From Gnetum montanum (lineage: Eukaryota; Streptophyta; Gnetopsida; Gnetales; Gnetaceae): a stretch of 64,000 bases of DNA. Made by a program: the position numbers and the translations under genes. Where the stretch lies: positions 129,758 to 193,757 of the forward strand of contig MNCI01020719.1 in NCBI GenBank assembly GCA_015680685.1. The letters run 5' to 3'. The notes under the pieces were generated by a model, which saw only the letters and a program-made list of their open reading frames with translations, searched no databases and was not told where the DNA came from. How positions within the stretch are numbered: position 1 is the stretch's first letter; each line of letters starts with the position of its first letter. Below are positions 32,180-45,215 of the stretch, one piece after another.

Positions 32180-34982
32180 TCATGTGGTTCCTGGTGGTGG
32201 TGGCTCCTCCATGGGCCTCTTCCCTTTATCTTGTGCTCTAGGTTTTGGAAATGGATGTCTTTGAAGGAGCACCTAAAGCTTTTCTTCTTCAGTCTAGGGA
32301 TTATGTGCTATTGATGCTGATGTTCCAATATTTGATGGAGCTAGCACCTCCCATAGACACGATAGTTGTGGAAACATCTGATTAGCTTTAACATACCAAG
32401 CCGAAAACAATCATCATTCCTCCTCATAGGCTTTGGCTTTGTCTCTACATTCTTGGTAATTTGTAAGCCATCGAGCCAAATTTGCCATGACATCTTTTTG
32501 CCCTTGGTAGTTGGTCTTGACCATCTCTAATTCAAAATTTTCTATCTCTAATTTTCGTAGTATCTTTTTATGTTCTGCAAATTTTGCTTCGTACTTGGCG
32601 TAGGTGGCTACTACCTACTTCTCTAATTTTGTCCTCGAGAATCTTACTGTCAACATGGCCAAGTTAGCATACCACAGGTTTTCCAACTCCATGTACTCAG
32701 TGAGATCTTATAGCTGTAAGTCCTGGCTTTTTAGTTTTGCTTGGTGAACGAAAGCATAAGTATCCAATATGGCTCGCCAGTCAGCGTTCTAGGCATTAAG
32801 AGTGTTGATATGGGTTTTGGCCATATGAATCTCTTTCTTAATAATCTTCTTATACATTCCCACCTAATCTTTGAAATGCTCCTTCAGCTTCTAATGTCGC
32901 TTGGCCTTATTCTACCATGCACTTATTTCAATAGTTGTCTTCTGACAGATCGTGCATACCTCCTCCATTGAGAGGGTTCTATTTTTTTTTGGCCAAGAAA
33001 TTCATATCCTAGTTGACCCTTATTAATTATTCTCACATTTGCTAAAAATTATCCTTGAGAATATTCTTTTATTTTTCTATTGTGGTCAACCAGAGATTTT
33101 CGGTGATAAGCTATTTATTTTCTTCTTGTAAGGCCTTGAGTGCTTTGGCATGTGCATACATTTAAGCTTCTTCCTTTGAAGCATCCCAATCGGCCTTCTC
33201 TTTTTCCCCCACCACTCTTTTATTCTCTTCTAGTAATTTATTCAGTTTCTCTATCTGAAAGGACTCTAGCTGGTCTGTAGGTATGAATTGGAATGTATCC
33301 CACTGTGCAGCTTGTAGGGTGACAAACTTCTCTTGGAGTCTTTTCAACTCCTTCTCTACATGTTCAATCCTAACCTCTACCATGACCAGCTTTCCTTTTG
33401 TAGAGATGAGGTCTAACTATGTTGCTGTGACATCCTGAAGGATGTTGAATAAGGATGTCATTACTTGTCATGTCTATAGCAACTAATCCAAAAAATCCTC
33501 ATGATCTTCGGGAGTCATTGAGGGACTAGCCAAGGTTTGAGAATTGTGTGCTTCTATAAAATCAATCAATGACACAACAAGGACATTGAACGATTCTTTG
33601 ATGTGGTTTGCAACCACTTCTGCTACTCCTATTGCATCCTAGTGTTGCATAGCCACTATTGTGACACCTTCACCAGTTTCTAATTTCACTTGAAAAGATG
33701 CAGCATTTCCAGAGATCTGTTGTGACCAATGTGATTCCCCTTCTCCTGTTTGGATAAACACCTTGTCCCATGTGTGATCAATTAGGACTGTGGGCTATAC
33801 AACATCATCAATGATCTTGAAGAGATTTGCCTCATCACAACTTCCCTAATTGATTGATTCAACGATGGCCCAAAGGTGGCTCATTAATGGTCAATAGTCC
33901 TATGGCAACAATGGTGATTGGTCTCGCTGGCCTATGGGCTACATGTTGGGCCTTGCTTCCTATTGTTGACTGGGCCTTGTGTCTAGAAGTTAGCTAGGCC
34001 TAGTTGTTTCAGGTGCAGTGGGCTCAACCATATGCTCTTGCTTAGGTGCCAATGTTTCACCAACATCTTTCCTTGGTGCCAGTGGCTTCAGTAATTTAGA
34101 AAATGAGGCATTTTGAGCCATTCTGGGGATGTCATTAGTGTACCCCAAAATTCCAGCCCATCTACACAGCTTCCTAATTAGGCAGGGAAAAGGTAATGCA
34201 GATTTCCCTATCTTACGTTCTTTAAACTACCTTAAAATTTCTATGAGATATAGATGGGGTAGGTTGACATCAACCTTACCCATCAAGATGGCACTTCCTC
34301 TAGCCGCATAGGTGGAAATCCTGTTTAGTCCTTTTGTTGGGAAAATGTGATATGTGCCAATTTTAAAATAGATCCTTTCTTCAAGTGTGAGCTCTTCATA
34401 TGTTTTATCCTCCTTGTTGTACGTCCTTTTTAACCATATTTTGCACGCATCAGCATCAGAGTGAGTGGATAGGTGAGCAACCTTGGACCCTATATTTGGA
34501 AGGTTCAAAACTTCTGAAATGGCCTTGGCAGAGAAATATACTGAAATCCCACCAATATTAGTGGTGGTGCCTTCCTCCTTATTATGCCAAAATTGGTATG
34601 TCTCCCCCAAGTACCAGTCACCACTCGTAGAGAGAACATGTCACAGTGGAGACCCTTTAAGTTGATCTCTAACTACCTCAGGGGAAAATTCAATAAAAGG
34701 TCCAAAATTAAGTTCCACAATCACTACTACTGACGTGGACCTTTCCAGAATTTCCTAAACACATTTCAGAGATAATGTGAGGTGTTGCCTCTATTCAAGT
34801 GCCCTGCCTTCTCCACTTTTGGCATTCCTAGATTGTGTAATGACAGGAGGTTCTTGATGAATGTTGAATGATTGTGCCTCTTGCTTTGCATGTTCTTCGA
34901 GAGGCACTTGGCCTCTACCTCTCCTTGGCCATTTGGATGCACCTTGAGAGGGTCCTCCTTGTTGTTCTTGTTTAGGGGCCAT
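32180..34982 (-). pseudogene. 3' ORF of element G
   Basis: ATG at 34982 (MAPKQEQQGGPSQGASKWPRRGRGQ) to TGA at 32180-32182 after EEPPPPGTT. The central domain is open from 34610 to 34227: GETYQFWHNKEEGTTTNIGG, LEERIYFKIGTYHIFPTKG, AILMGKVDVNLPHLYLIEILR. The linker and coiled coils (33420-33162 and 32990-32560) follow. It has the same N- and C-termini and domain order as A and the composite, differing mainly by stops from C-to-T changes and a few indels. Found in three elements without pol, its retention suggests a cis- or trans-acting role for the element. The function is not known. Confidence 0.78.
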
Positions 34983-36977
34983 CTGCAATCACATAAGGCC
35001 AACTATTAGTAAGGTCGTTTACAACATTTGAATTATACCTTACTCATTGCCTTTAATAAATTCATTTTTTGCCTAGTGTGATTTAGAGTTAAAAATTTTC
35101 ATAAAAAATTCCCCTAAAAGTTTTGATATTGGGCCCAATTTGATTAGGTGACTTCAAAAAATAATTTTCATGGTATGGGTGAAGGAATAAAATTAATTTG
35201 GTATACGTTTTTAACATTTCTTAAGGTCACTTACCCTTTATGATATCCTTTGAGTAATGACGAATTTCAAAAACACTACATGTAACTTGGAGCATACCCT
35301 TCCCCCACAACTAAGTTAAACACTCCAGGTTTACGTAGCTTTAATTGGAACGAGAATCGAAGCGTTAATGAGCAAGATATTGATGTTTGAATGATAGGTG
35401 CTCAAAGCATGAGAATTCATGGAAGAAAATTACAAAAACTTCCCTTGCATGAATAGTGAAAAATGATGTTGATGCACGTGGGGGGTCCATATATATATAT
35501 TTTATAGATGCAATATCGCGTACGCACTAGCACGGACCTGATATCGGGTACCTAATATCACATCCCTTCCAAAATAGGGTACATGGAAAAATTGATAATT
35601 TTTCAAATTTCCAAGGAAACAAATGAAGGATTTAACATAAATTTGAAAGATCTAAGGTAATGTTCAATAGACCTAAAGGCACCAAAAGTGTAATGAAGTG
35701 GAATTTAACAATGAAGTTCATGAATAGGGTGAGGAAAAAGGACATGTAGTAGTGCATAAGAACATTTAAATTAAAATGATGATAAAGAAAAGGATAACTT
35801 TAGCAATGTAGTACCCAGAGGGTATAAGATGATGTGGTGATGTGTAATGAGTGCAAATTACAAAGGTTACGCAAGTGGGTGCTCCCCAAAGTAGGTTCAT
35901 ACCTATCATGCCCTTACATAACCACACCGTAAAATTTCCATAGGTAGTAAAAAGGTTAAATGCAATCCATACTAGTGCAACAAAACACACACATGTTAAA
36001 TACCACTGCGATGAGGTATGAGTTTTATGCCATACAAGACATAAGTTAGAAATACATGAATAGTAGGGTGAAATGAGCAATCATAGAAGGGACTACCCAA
36101 ATTGGGACATGAGGTAACTAACCCTGGACACAGTGAATCCTAAGTGTAGGGTGTGATTAATGTGTCATTAGCTCATCACTCCAAAATCAAGACCAAGTCC
36201 ATTCCTCTGATCAATGACATCGCATTGTTTCATCCAATGATAGACAACCATAAGAGCACCATGACAGCAAAGCATACGTTCACTTGGCATTTTGTCCAAG
36301 GGAGGAGTGATTTGTAATTTCTTTGCAGCATGTTCTACTTGATGATGATTTTTTTTCTTTATTGCCTTTTTTTCTTTCTTTTCTTTTTCTTCATCTAGTC
36401 ACTTTGGCACTTTGTCTTTTCCAAAAGTGTTTTGGGGAAGCCACCAACCTTCAAGCATGGGTGCATGTCTTTCGAGTGGGATCCTCAAGAACAACATTGA
36501 GTTTCTATATTAAGTGCCTTTATTACTCTTACTCCCATTTTTTGCTAGATTTACAAGGATTTGAGTACAGCCAAGCTGCATGATAGCACATACAGATGTC
36601 ACCAAATAGAATCCACAAGTTCCCTTGATGTCATACCCTAGTCATTTCCTCTTAGTCTATCATTTGTCGCACTGGGCATAATGAACACAACGTTACTTTT
36701 AAGTTTTAATGATATCAAGAATATCATCACACCTAGAGTAGAACCTCATGTTAATAGAATGGGTGGGTGGATGTTATGGGCTCACTATTCAAATAATTAG
36801 TCCCTTGAGACTTGATAGCATAGAACAACACCTCAATCGATGAGTCACATGAGTATTTTATTCACCGATGAGATTACCCACAAAAAAGTAAAAACAATAA
36901 TTTGAAAAGTGAAAAACTAGAAAACAAAAAAAATTGTAAAATCAAAGAAAAGGAAAAACATTTACTAATTCTGCTTA
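34983..36977 (-). other. Spacer of element G with internal U3-like promoter module
   Basis: On the - strand: gag stop, A-rich and pyrimidine-run blocks (36900 and 36340-36400), the shared ACCTTCAAGCATGGG block (36449), then GATATC motifs (35575-35508: TGATATTAGGTACCCGATATC and CGCGATATTGCATC). A TATA-like run (35505-35485), the CACGTG and CATTTTTCACTATTCATGCA stretch, and a GTTGTGGGGGAAGGG polypurine-like tract (35320-35305) precede the 3' ORF. No conserved ORF. Confidence 0.62.
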
Positions 36978-39328
36978 TTAGAATGGGGGGTATCCTTCAT
37001 GACTAAACCCTTAAGCATGACTAGAATTAATAAATAGAAAATTTGGATCTAGGCATATTGGAAACATTGGGGTCTGGTCATATCCAAACCACTAGGTGTC
37101 TCTTGTTGTGGTGGCCGAAATCTACTCAAATTGGGGTTCACACGCTTGATTGAAGTAGGCATAGTGGGGTAGATTATAAGATGTGGTCATGTGATAAGAA
37201 GTTGACCCACTATGGCACCAATGACCATAAGATGATATGCAAGGATCGATATGTCTCCCTACATGGTTATGTTCATTGAGCCGCATGGTTGTTAGAGTGT
37301 CGATTGGTGGCCTGGATAAGGTAACAAGAGGTGTTAAGTTTGAGGGGGAAGATGCATCACAGCGTTGGACTTGTGCTGAGTTGGTGGATGCAGTGGTTTT
37401 AGAATCGTGCTATTTCTTTCTATAGTCATGCCTAAAGAAAGGATGCTTTCGACATTGTGGAGGACCTCCACTACTATTGACAGTAGTAGCACAAGTAACG
37501 TTTGGGGGTTGGTGCTATGGTGCAAAACCTTATAGTGCTACTAGTCGAAATGTAGAAGGAGGTGAAGGATAAGAATATTGAGGGTGAGGAAAAGTGTAAG
37601 GAACATGAGGTGGTGATCTTGTGGGAGAGGACATGGGTTGATAGTACTTAAGAGAATGATAATGATGAGGTGAAGTAGAGGATGCTGATCCAATTTGGAA
37701 AACAAGATGCTAAACATAATAGACATTTGGTGTTGGGGGATACGAAGGGTGTGGTCTGTTTGATGGTGGCCTTCCCCATGACTAGGATTTCTACCACTAT
37801 GGTTGGACACAGTACCTCTATACAAAATCTAGATGTACCATTCCTCCCTAATGTAAATGTGACAATACAAGGCATTGACTTTTGGGGTGATCTTATAGAC
37901 AAACATCACATTGATATTTATGATTGGCAGTTAAGCCCTTATCCTTATTTTTTTAACCCCTCTTTTTGACTGTGGAGTGGTGTTTTGTCTTGTTTCTCAG
38001 TTTAGCATCCTCTGTTTGTCCTGTTTGTTAGAGTGATCATGCGTGATTCTACCTCTAATAATGTTGGGATATTCTCCACATTTTCCATGTACCCATTCTA
38101 TCATCTTATTGATCTTTGCCTCAATATCCTCTAGCAATTTTAGTATTGGCAAAAATGATTCCACCTCCATGAGGTGAGTTGATTTCTCCTCTTAATGGAC
38201 TTTTGTTATTTTGAGATTTTGGTCCTATTGAGATCTTTCAACATTCTCCCATTTTGCTATTTCTCCTTCTTCTTTTTCTACCCTCTTTATAACCTCCTAG
38301 AATTGGTGGGTTCATAGTTCATATAGTTGACCTGGGGCATACATTCCTAGGATCTCCCTTATTTCATTACAGAGCCCATCCATGATGTGATACATTAGCC
38401 TTTCCTTAGAGAACCCATGGCCTGGGTAGTTGTTTAATAGTGAGTAATATCTTTCTAATGCCATGTACAAGGGTTCATGTTGCTCTCGTTTCCACTCTTG
38501 GATTTGTCTCCTCAAGGTTGAGACTCTTGCATAGGTTTGATATCTTTCGTTGAAGAGTTCTACCATTGTCGGCCAATAAAAAATTGGTTGTGGTTTTAAA
38601 AACCTATACCATACTTTTGGTTGGCCAACAAGTGTCATCAAAAAGAGCTTAATTCTTTTCCATCCGTTATCAATGTTGTTCCATGCATAGGTATCATAGA
38701 AAGCTCGTAAATGATGTTGTGGATCTAAATCATAGCCTTCTGAAAACTTGGGAAAGTTGTTTAAATCAAGCCTGGGTAGATGGCTTTCCTTACGGTGCCT
38801 GTGGGATATTCGAATAGATTCGTGTATACACATTAGGCTCTTAGTGGCTAGCAGGGGTTCATTGTCATTAAATAAGTCATGAGTTTGTGCCTTGGGATGA
38901 TGTTTCCTATGTTCATGTTGATGTTCCTGACTTTGCCTGTGGGTTTGATTTTTATTTCTATGCCAACCCCTTGAGAAATGGTCATCCATGTCATGACTTG
39001 ACATTTAAGGAGTAGAGGAAGAGAAAGAATAGGAAGACTCATCATGAATTTTGTAAGTCTCCCAATCATCCCTGGATAAGTTCTTGTTAACTATTGAGAA
39101 GGTCCTAGGTCTTACAAGCCCCCTTATTCTATGGGATGTCCCATCCTTACTAAAGGTGTCCAAGTTGAATGACAAGAGTCCTTGAGTATCATTGGGGTGT
39201 TCATGAACATATGAGACTCCTACATAAGATTGAGTACTCCAAACTTCTCCGTCATCATATATTTCATTGGTTCTCCAATGAATTACCTCACTAGTTGTTG
39301 GATTATCATAGTCTTGTGAGAGAGACAT
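36978..39328 (-). pseudogene. gag: gag of element G with a proline-rich tail
   Basis: ATG at 39328 (MSLSQDYDNPTTSEVIHWRTNE). One TAA (39005-39007) splits two frames that are in phase: 39328-39005 and 39004-38312. The second holds the Gag core HLRAFYDTYAWNNIDNGWK, KVWYRFLKPQPIFYWPTMV, MALERYYSLLNNYPGHGFSKERLMYHIMDGL. A His/Asp-rich insertion (39000-38860) distinguishes it from A and B. A decayed zinc-knuckle region lies near 37920-37860 and a Pro/His/Ser-rich tail runs to YPPF then TAA at 36978-36980. Stops increase towards the tail. Confidence 0.83.
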
Positions 39329-39441
39329 TATTGTGAATTGTGTGTGACTTATTTACAATTAATTTCTTTCTAAAAGATATATCATTAATGTTCCATTACA
39401 AAAATCTCGGATGATATAATTAATCTAGATAACTAGCATCG

Positions 39442-39459
39442 TCCCTGGCAATGGCACCA
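39442..39459 (-). promoter_or_regulatory. Primer-binding site of element G
   Basis: The - strand reads TGGTGCCATTGCCAGGGA, three transitions from the plant tRNA-Asp complement, one base inside the LTR. Confidence 0.85.
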
Positions 39460-39460
39460 A

Positions 39461-40324
39461 TGATGAGCGGCGAGGTATCCCTACACTCAACCATATGAAT
39501 ATAAGCGTGTACGCACAATCCAATCAAACTTCGCAAATGGACTAGTTGGGGATCTAGATAGTTACACATTGATCATAGTTCACTATCTTCCCACTTGGAC
39601 TAGTATTTGCTTTATCACGTATGGTTTAGTGTAGAGTGAGGTGTATGATGTGGTCTCTAATACTATGCTACTCCTAGAGACAGTTGAAAATAATCTTGAT
39701 TAAACTCATAAGCAATAGGAAACAAAGTTTAAACTAGCCTAAGTGTGATGAGAATCTATCCTTATCATCCGTATGCATCTTGGACTTCGTGTACTACTTC
39801 TGGGATTACAAAGTGCACATTACTCGAAGCACTACTAGAGATGCTACTGGGTTACCAAGTAGTTACACTTAAATGTTCATGATTAAGACATACTCATTTT
39901 GCATTTAATAACAGAAATAGTAAATGAAGATAAGAGAAATATTTAATAAGAAAACAATAAATGATAATCAATAATTAAACAATTAAAAGCTAAGTGAATG
40001 CTGCAATGATGGAGTAATCTTGATCTTTATTGCCGATTGTGTGCGTGTCCAAGTACATCACACTCGAACAAAGGTTTCATACAATTACAATCATCACATT
40101 GCGGGCATTAACTAGGGAAGGAACTGAAAACTAACTAAAAATTAAAAAAAGGACTCTACCCTAAGACTTATCAACTGAACTCCTTCCTATGTGCATAAAT
40201 TATATATTTATAGGCCTACACAGGAATCACGATATTGTGTATTCGATATCGTTATCCAGGCTACGATATCGCATACCTGATATCGAGGATCCGATATCAG
40301 GGCTTGGCAAACCATGATTCATCA
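39461..40324 (-). repeat. 5' LTR of element G (864 bp)
   Basis: TATA box 40212-40205. U3 is rich in GATATC motifs: GATATTGTGTATTCGATATC, CGATATCGCATACCTGATATC and CCGATATCAGG (40229-40298). AATAAAGATC on the - strand near 40021-40030. It ends GATTCATCA at 40324, then ATGAT. Confidence 0.92.
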
Positions 40325-40329
40325 ATGAT

Positions 40330-41237
40330 GATGAAACAAAGATAGATAAGGATGTGATAATGATATTTCTTATTATTATAATTATTATGTATAGTAATAT
40401 TTCTTAAGTAAGCCAATTAGTTAAAATGATATTTTTTATTTAGGAAATATACAAAACCTCTACCTCTTTTGAACAACTTGACTGAAACATAACAAAAAAA
40501 AGGATCATTAAAAAAATGCAAGGTAAATACAATGTCATTTATTTGCCTAAATTTTTATGCTAAAAATTCAATAAATTGATTAATTTACAAGATTTCATGA
40601 TTTGTCTTTTAGGTAAAAAGTTTGACAATGGAGAATGTGGTAAAAAAATGTTATTGTAAAGTACATGAAAACAATAAAAACATAAATTTGAAAAACTCGG
40701 ACTAGATTTTATGCACTATAATTTTATATTTAACAATATACTTAGTTATCTATACAATTTTTTGTAGGTTTGTACTAATGAGAGAGAGAAATCTGTAAAA
40801 GGTCCTAATAAACAAAGTATGAGTCTATACTAGCCATTCCTTTTTAAAGTTATATATCTCTTGCATTTAAGTTGTACATAACATTGTGAAGTATAATCTT
40901 GATAAAATTAGTACTCTACATAGCCAACATTGACTGTAATGATTCTTATGTTAACTTATTTTTAAAATGCATCATATTAAAAATGTTCGCATATATCTAA
41001 CATGTTTGCTTAACTTAGTTACATCATTTATACTAGAAGATCATGTTTATTTTAATAGTTTAGTGTCAAAATTAGAGGATTCATGTCATATAGAAAAAAT
41101 AAAAGCATTATTTCAAATAAGTAATAAAAGTAAACTTTATAATGCAATTTTTTCACTAGACTATTATGATGATGCATTGGTAAATATAGAAGGTGTTACC
41201 ATCAAAGAAATAACCAAAACAAGATATAGAAGATATA
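40330..41237. other. Old AT-rich sequence between elements G and C
   Basis: No recognised feature. A + strand open frame at 40967-41245 (92 aa, HHIKNVRIYLTCLLNLVTSF...) runs into the LTR of C and ends by chance there. Its composition is A/T-driven and I know no homolog. It is probably not a gene. Confidence 0.45.
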
Positions 41238-41242
41238 ATGTT

Positions 41243-42140
41243 TGATGAGCGGTGAGGTACCCCTATGCCCAACCATACAAATCACGAACCGTTCACACGT
41301 GATCTGGTCAAATTCTGTAGGCTCTATAGTTTCTAGTGCACTAGTCTCTTAGGTAGTGAACCTTACTCTAAGGTCATTTTTTGTCTTCCCAACTACACGC
41401 ATGATGTAGATGGTACAGTTAAGTGTGATCAAGGTATATGATTTTTATCATTTTATGTTTCATGTTCTTTGGTGATTGAAGAGAAAGAGATAAAGTAATT
41501 TAATTTAACTAATTTACTGATCTCTAACTAGTCTTAACATAAGCATCTAGTCCCACTTTCCGTACATATCCTAAATCCATGTATCCACTGCTGAGTTACC
41601 AAGTGCTATACTACTGGTTTCACTAAGCAATAATGCTGCTGGGATTACCAAGCGAATACGTGTTTACACTTGAAGTGGTCATACTTATGTATTTAATCTA
41701 TTTAGCTTAATTGATTAAAGTCTAATTTAACTTAATTAAGCTTAATTAATTAAGTATTTAATAAAAACAATGAATGCATAAATAAAACATTTAAACTATC
41801 TATAATGTTACAAGGTTTATCAAGAAGCTCATCTTTATTGCCATATATACTGGTCTGGTTTAGGTACAACAATGCTCAAATAAAGATCCGTATACTCAAT
41901 GACTCTTATTGTGGGCACTCGGGAGAAATATTCTAACTTTCAAATAGACAAGCTACAAGAGCTCTACTACTATTATGAATCTGATACCATAAATGTGACT
42001 GGGGAGCACATATTTAAAAGCAAAAAATGGACCCTGCATCGATGGGGCTGCATCGATGCATGAAACAATGCATCAACAAGGCCCAGTCAACAGGGCCTAG
42101 TTGATGAGGCCTCATCAATACAACCAACTATGACCCATCA
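41243..42140 (-). repeat. 3' LTR of element C (898 bp)
   Basis: U5 end TGATGAGCGGTGAGG, U3 end TGACCCATCA at 42140, then the polypurine complement TACCCCCATGACT (42141-42153). TATA-like TATTTAAA at 42011-42018. The U3 array has GCATCGATG repeats and GGCCTAGTTGATGAGGCC (42036-42118). The GGGATTACCAAGC and GAGTTACCAAG repeats occur at 41590-41655. Confidence 0.92.
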
Positions 42141-42375
42141 TACCCCCATGACTGAATAAAAACTTTTTCTCAAGTTCCTTTACAAAATTAGGAAGGTATG
42201 GAATTATTAACTGACTCTAGACTCAACAAATTAGCTTGATAAAACTAAGTGCTTGAGTATACGAATCAACACATTACAAAAATTGTGGTGTTCATGACAC
42301 AAAATTAAAAACCATGACATAACTCTATGAAATTGGATAGCACATCCTCTAATGGCATGAAGTCAGTTAAAAAGA

Positions 42376-45215
42376 TTAAGCAGTCATAGGTGGTGGAGGT
42401 TCCTGAGGCTCTGAAGGACCTTCATTGACTTCAAGCACGTGCAATGGCTAAGGTAGTTGCATCTATCCTACTGCTGCTACAACTTTTAGCAGAAGGTGAA
42501 AAGTATCCAATAATGCCTTCATTTTCTCCTCCTTACTCCTAGGATTGTGCACCATCCATGCAGCTTTGCCAATGTGGGTTGAAACAGGTACATCCCAAGG
42601 ATAGGGCATCACTAGAAATAGCTCCTTTGCATTGATGAACCAAGCAACAAATTGTTTGCCCTTAATGTCGAATGCTCTAACTACATCTTTCAGCTCCTAG
42701 TAATCATTCATTCTCTTGGCCAAGTTCTCAATAGCTAATTTTTGATCCATGAATTGTTCCCTGAGAACTTCAAGTTTAGCATTTGCTATCTCAAGCTTTT
42801 GTTTGGTTTCTTTATGGTGCTTGAACTTGGCCTCGTACAACAAGTATGAGCTAGCCACCTACTTTCAAGTTCTAACCATGGTTGTCTAGTAGTAAACATC
42901 ACTAGGTTTGCATAGCAAAGATTGGCAAATTCCATATACTCTGTAATTTCTTTAATTTTCAACTCCTTTAGTTAGATCTCTGGTCTATTATAGGCATCTA
43001 TTCTATCGATGACGGGTTGCCACACTTCTCTTCCTTATTGGAGTTGCTAGAGGGCTTCATTTACTTTTGCCTTAGTTATTGGAATATACTTCTCATTCAC
43101 TTCCTCCTGTAGGCTAACTTGGTCTCTATTATGATTCTTAACTCTTTCAAATTTTAGAGTCTTATTTTTCTAGGCGGAAATCTCCATCATAGATTTTTGG
43201 TATAAGGTTCAAATGTCCTTCATAGATAGATTAATATTTTTCATAGTCAATTTTCTCAATTCTATGTTTACCTTGGCAAGCTACTCCTACTATTGATGAA
43301 TAAATTCTTGCATCTATTATTTCTATGCATCAACATTACGTAGGCAATGATTTTATGTAGTCAGTGACTCATTTTCTTGATGCATCTAAACCAAGTCCTT
43401 CTAAACCAAGTAGATTTTTGCTTCTGCTATGAATTGGTTGAAGATGGCCATCACTGTTTCCTCCTCAACTTGTTTTAGTCATTCTTGAAAATATTGAAAA
43501 GCTTCATATCTAGTTGTTGTTGGGCTGAGAAGTGCAAGATCAGCAAAAAGAAGCATGTAGTTTAGAAACTTCCATGGCTATTATGCTTAGGCCATTTCAT
43601 GTTTTCCTTCTAAGATGATGCACTTGCCCTTTGCTTTTAGCAGCTCTGAATGGATTGCAATGATGTTATCTAAAAAATCAAAGATATTCAAAATTGGTTA
43701 CTAGATCCCCACTAGTTGGTCCAGCAACTCTTCATGCTAGGCTGCACTTAATTTTTTGTTGATTATGCCTACAGATCTTGAAGAGTAAAGACATCTAGCA
43801 CAAATGTCATAGGTGCATTAAGTGCTTCAACTATTCAATCAACAATGACTTCAGCAGTAGTCTCCTACCCTTGGTGCTGCATCACTAGTACAGTTGTCCC
43901 CTCGTCTTCCTCCAAATGTACAAAAAGGAGGCATCATTCCTAGAGATTTCTAGGAATAAATGGTATTGAGATAAAGACATTGTCACCTCTCAGGCATTGG
44001 GATTTGATCTTATGGGAAACTACATTCATTGGGCAAAGAATATCGTCCACCTCATTTCATCCAGCTAATTGTCCAAGCCACCTCATTAAGGTGACTCATC
44101 GCAAGTCGATATATGGATGGATCTCCACCACTCATTCCTACATGCTACTCCTGCTCATGCAAGAGCTATTCTTGGATTTCATGCAAAAGCTCAATCGCTA
44201 CATGAGCCTTTGGCATTATTTCTTAAATAGGCGGTGAAGGTGGTGACTATTTCTCTCCTTCTTTAGTCATGGTAGGTGTCTTATCCTTCATTATTTTAGA
44301 CTACGAGGCCAAAGGAGCATGCCTGATCATGTCATTTACAAAGCAAATGATCCCTACCCTTTGAAAAGTTTCTAGATGAGACATGGAAAAGGTAGGGTTT
44401 TTCTTCCATGTTCATTTTCTTTGAAGTACTTCTCAATCTCTAAATAGATCAATTATGGAAGGTTTGCTAGAAATATCCTGCTTAAAGTAGCACATACTTA
44501 GGCAAAAAAGGTAGTCACCTTGCTAGGCCTCACCATTGGATTGAGGTGATAGGCCACTATTTTAAAGTACATACATTTTGTAGGTGTGAGTGCGTCAAAC
44601 TCCTTATGGCTGACCTTGTAACACCACTGGGTCCACTCCTTTTGGCCTTAGGGTCAGCTTGTGTTGATAGCTCTTCCAATTGTGTCCTAGTATTAGGCAA
44701 CCCAAGCACCTATGCGATAGCTTCAACCAAGTAGGACACTTGAATATCATTGATCTTCACTATGAATCCTAGCCTTCTATTGTTCCAGAAGAGATACATC
44801 TCTCCCATGTACCACTCCCCACTAGAAGTGATGACTGGACACATGAGAGAAGTTTGCAATTGTGTTTTCACCTCTGCTAGAGCATGCTTTAAAATGGCCC
44901 AAAGTTTAGAACCTAGAGAACTAAGCATTAGATCTCATGGGGCCTGATGATGTTAAGGCAAGCTTATGTTAGTGTGACTTCGAGCCTTGGTATGGGTCTT
45001 GGTACTTTCCCTCATTGTGATTATTTTGTTGGAACTTCTTCTTTGCGAATCTATTGAACAAATTCCACTTCAGGCTCATCTCAAAGAGGTCATGTTGCAT
45101 GGGTTGCCTCTAGCAGCTCCTAGGCTTACTCTTCTTGACCCCTTCTAGTTCTAAGTCATTTGTCCCTTGGTTGAGAGGGTTATCCTTCCTACGGCCATTT
45201 TGGTCTTAACACCAT
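42376..45215 (-). pseudogene. 3' ORF of element C
   Basis: Same place and ends as in A and G: likely ATG at 45215 and TAA at 42376-42378 after EPPPPMTA. The clearest homologous stretch is 44928-44710: SGEWYMGEMYLFWNNRRLGF, matching (S/D)WYLGETYQFWHN--EG. The rest of the central domain (44700-44400) is shattered, and the E/K/L/Q-rich coiled-coil part spans about 43900-42550. It is diverged and full of stops, but its presence beside a complete pol shows that the 3' ORF is ancestral to the lineage. Confidence 0.65.

Larger units (their letters stand above)
31141..40324 (-). mobile_element. Element G: complete pol-less gypsy element, TSD ATGAT
   Basis: 9,184 bp with TGATGAGTGG...ATTCATCA ends and perfect ATGAT duplications (31136-31140 and 40325-40329). 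On the - strand: 5' LTR, PBS, gag with proline-rich tail, spacer with internal promoter, 3' ORF, PPT, 3' LTR. No insertions inside. A hand comparison of about 260 bases of its two LTRs gives roughly 85-90% identity, mostly transitions, so it is old. It is the cleanest example of the gag-plus-3'-ORF architecture in the window. Confidence 0.94.

Noticed and set aside
40967-41245. 92-aa frame next to element C
   Set aside because: It ends inside the LTR of C by chance and has AT-driven composition.
42376-45215. 3' ORF as a retroviral-type envelope gene
   Set aside because: No signal peptide or transmembrane segment is seen in the better-preserved copies; coiled coils and the conserved domain do not resemble an envelope protein.
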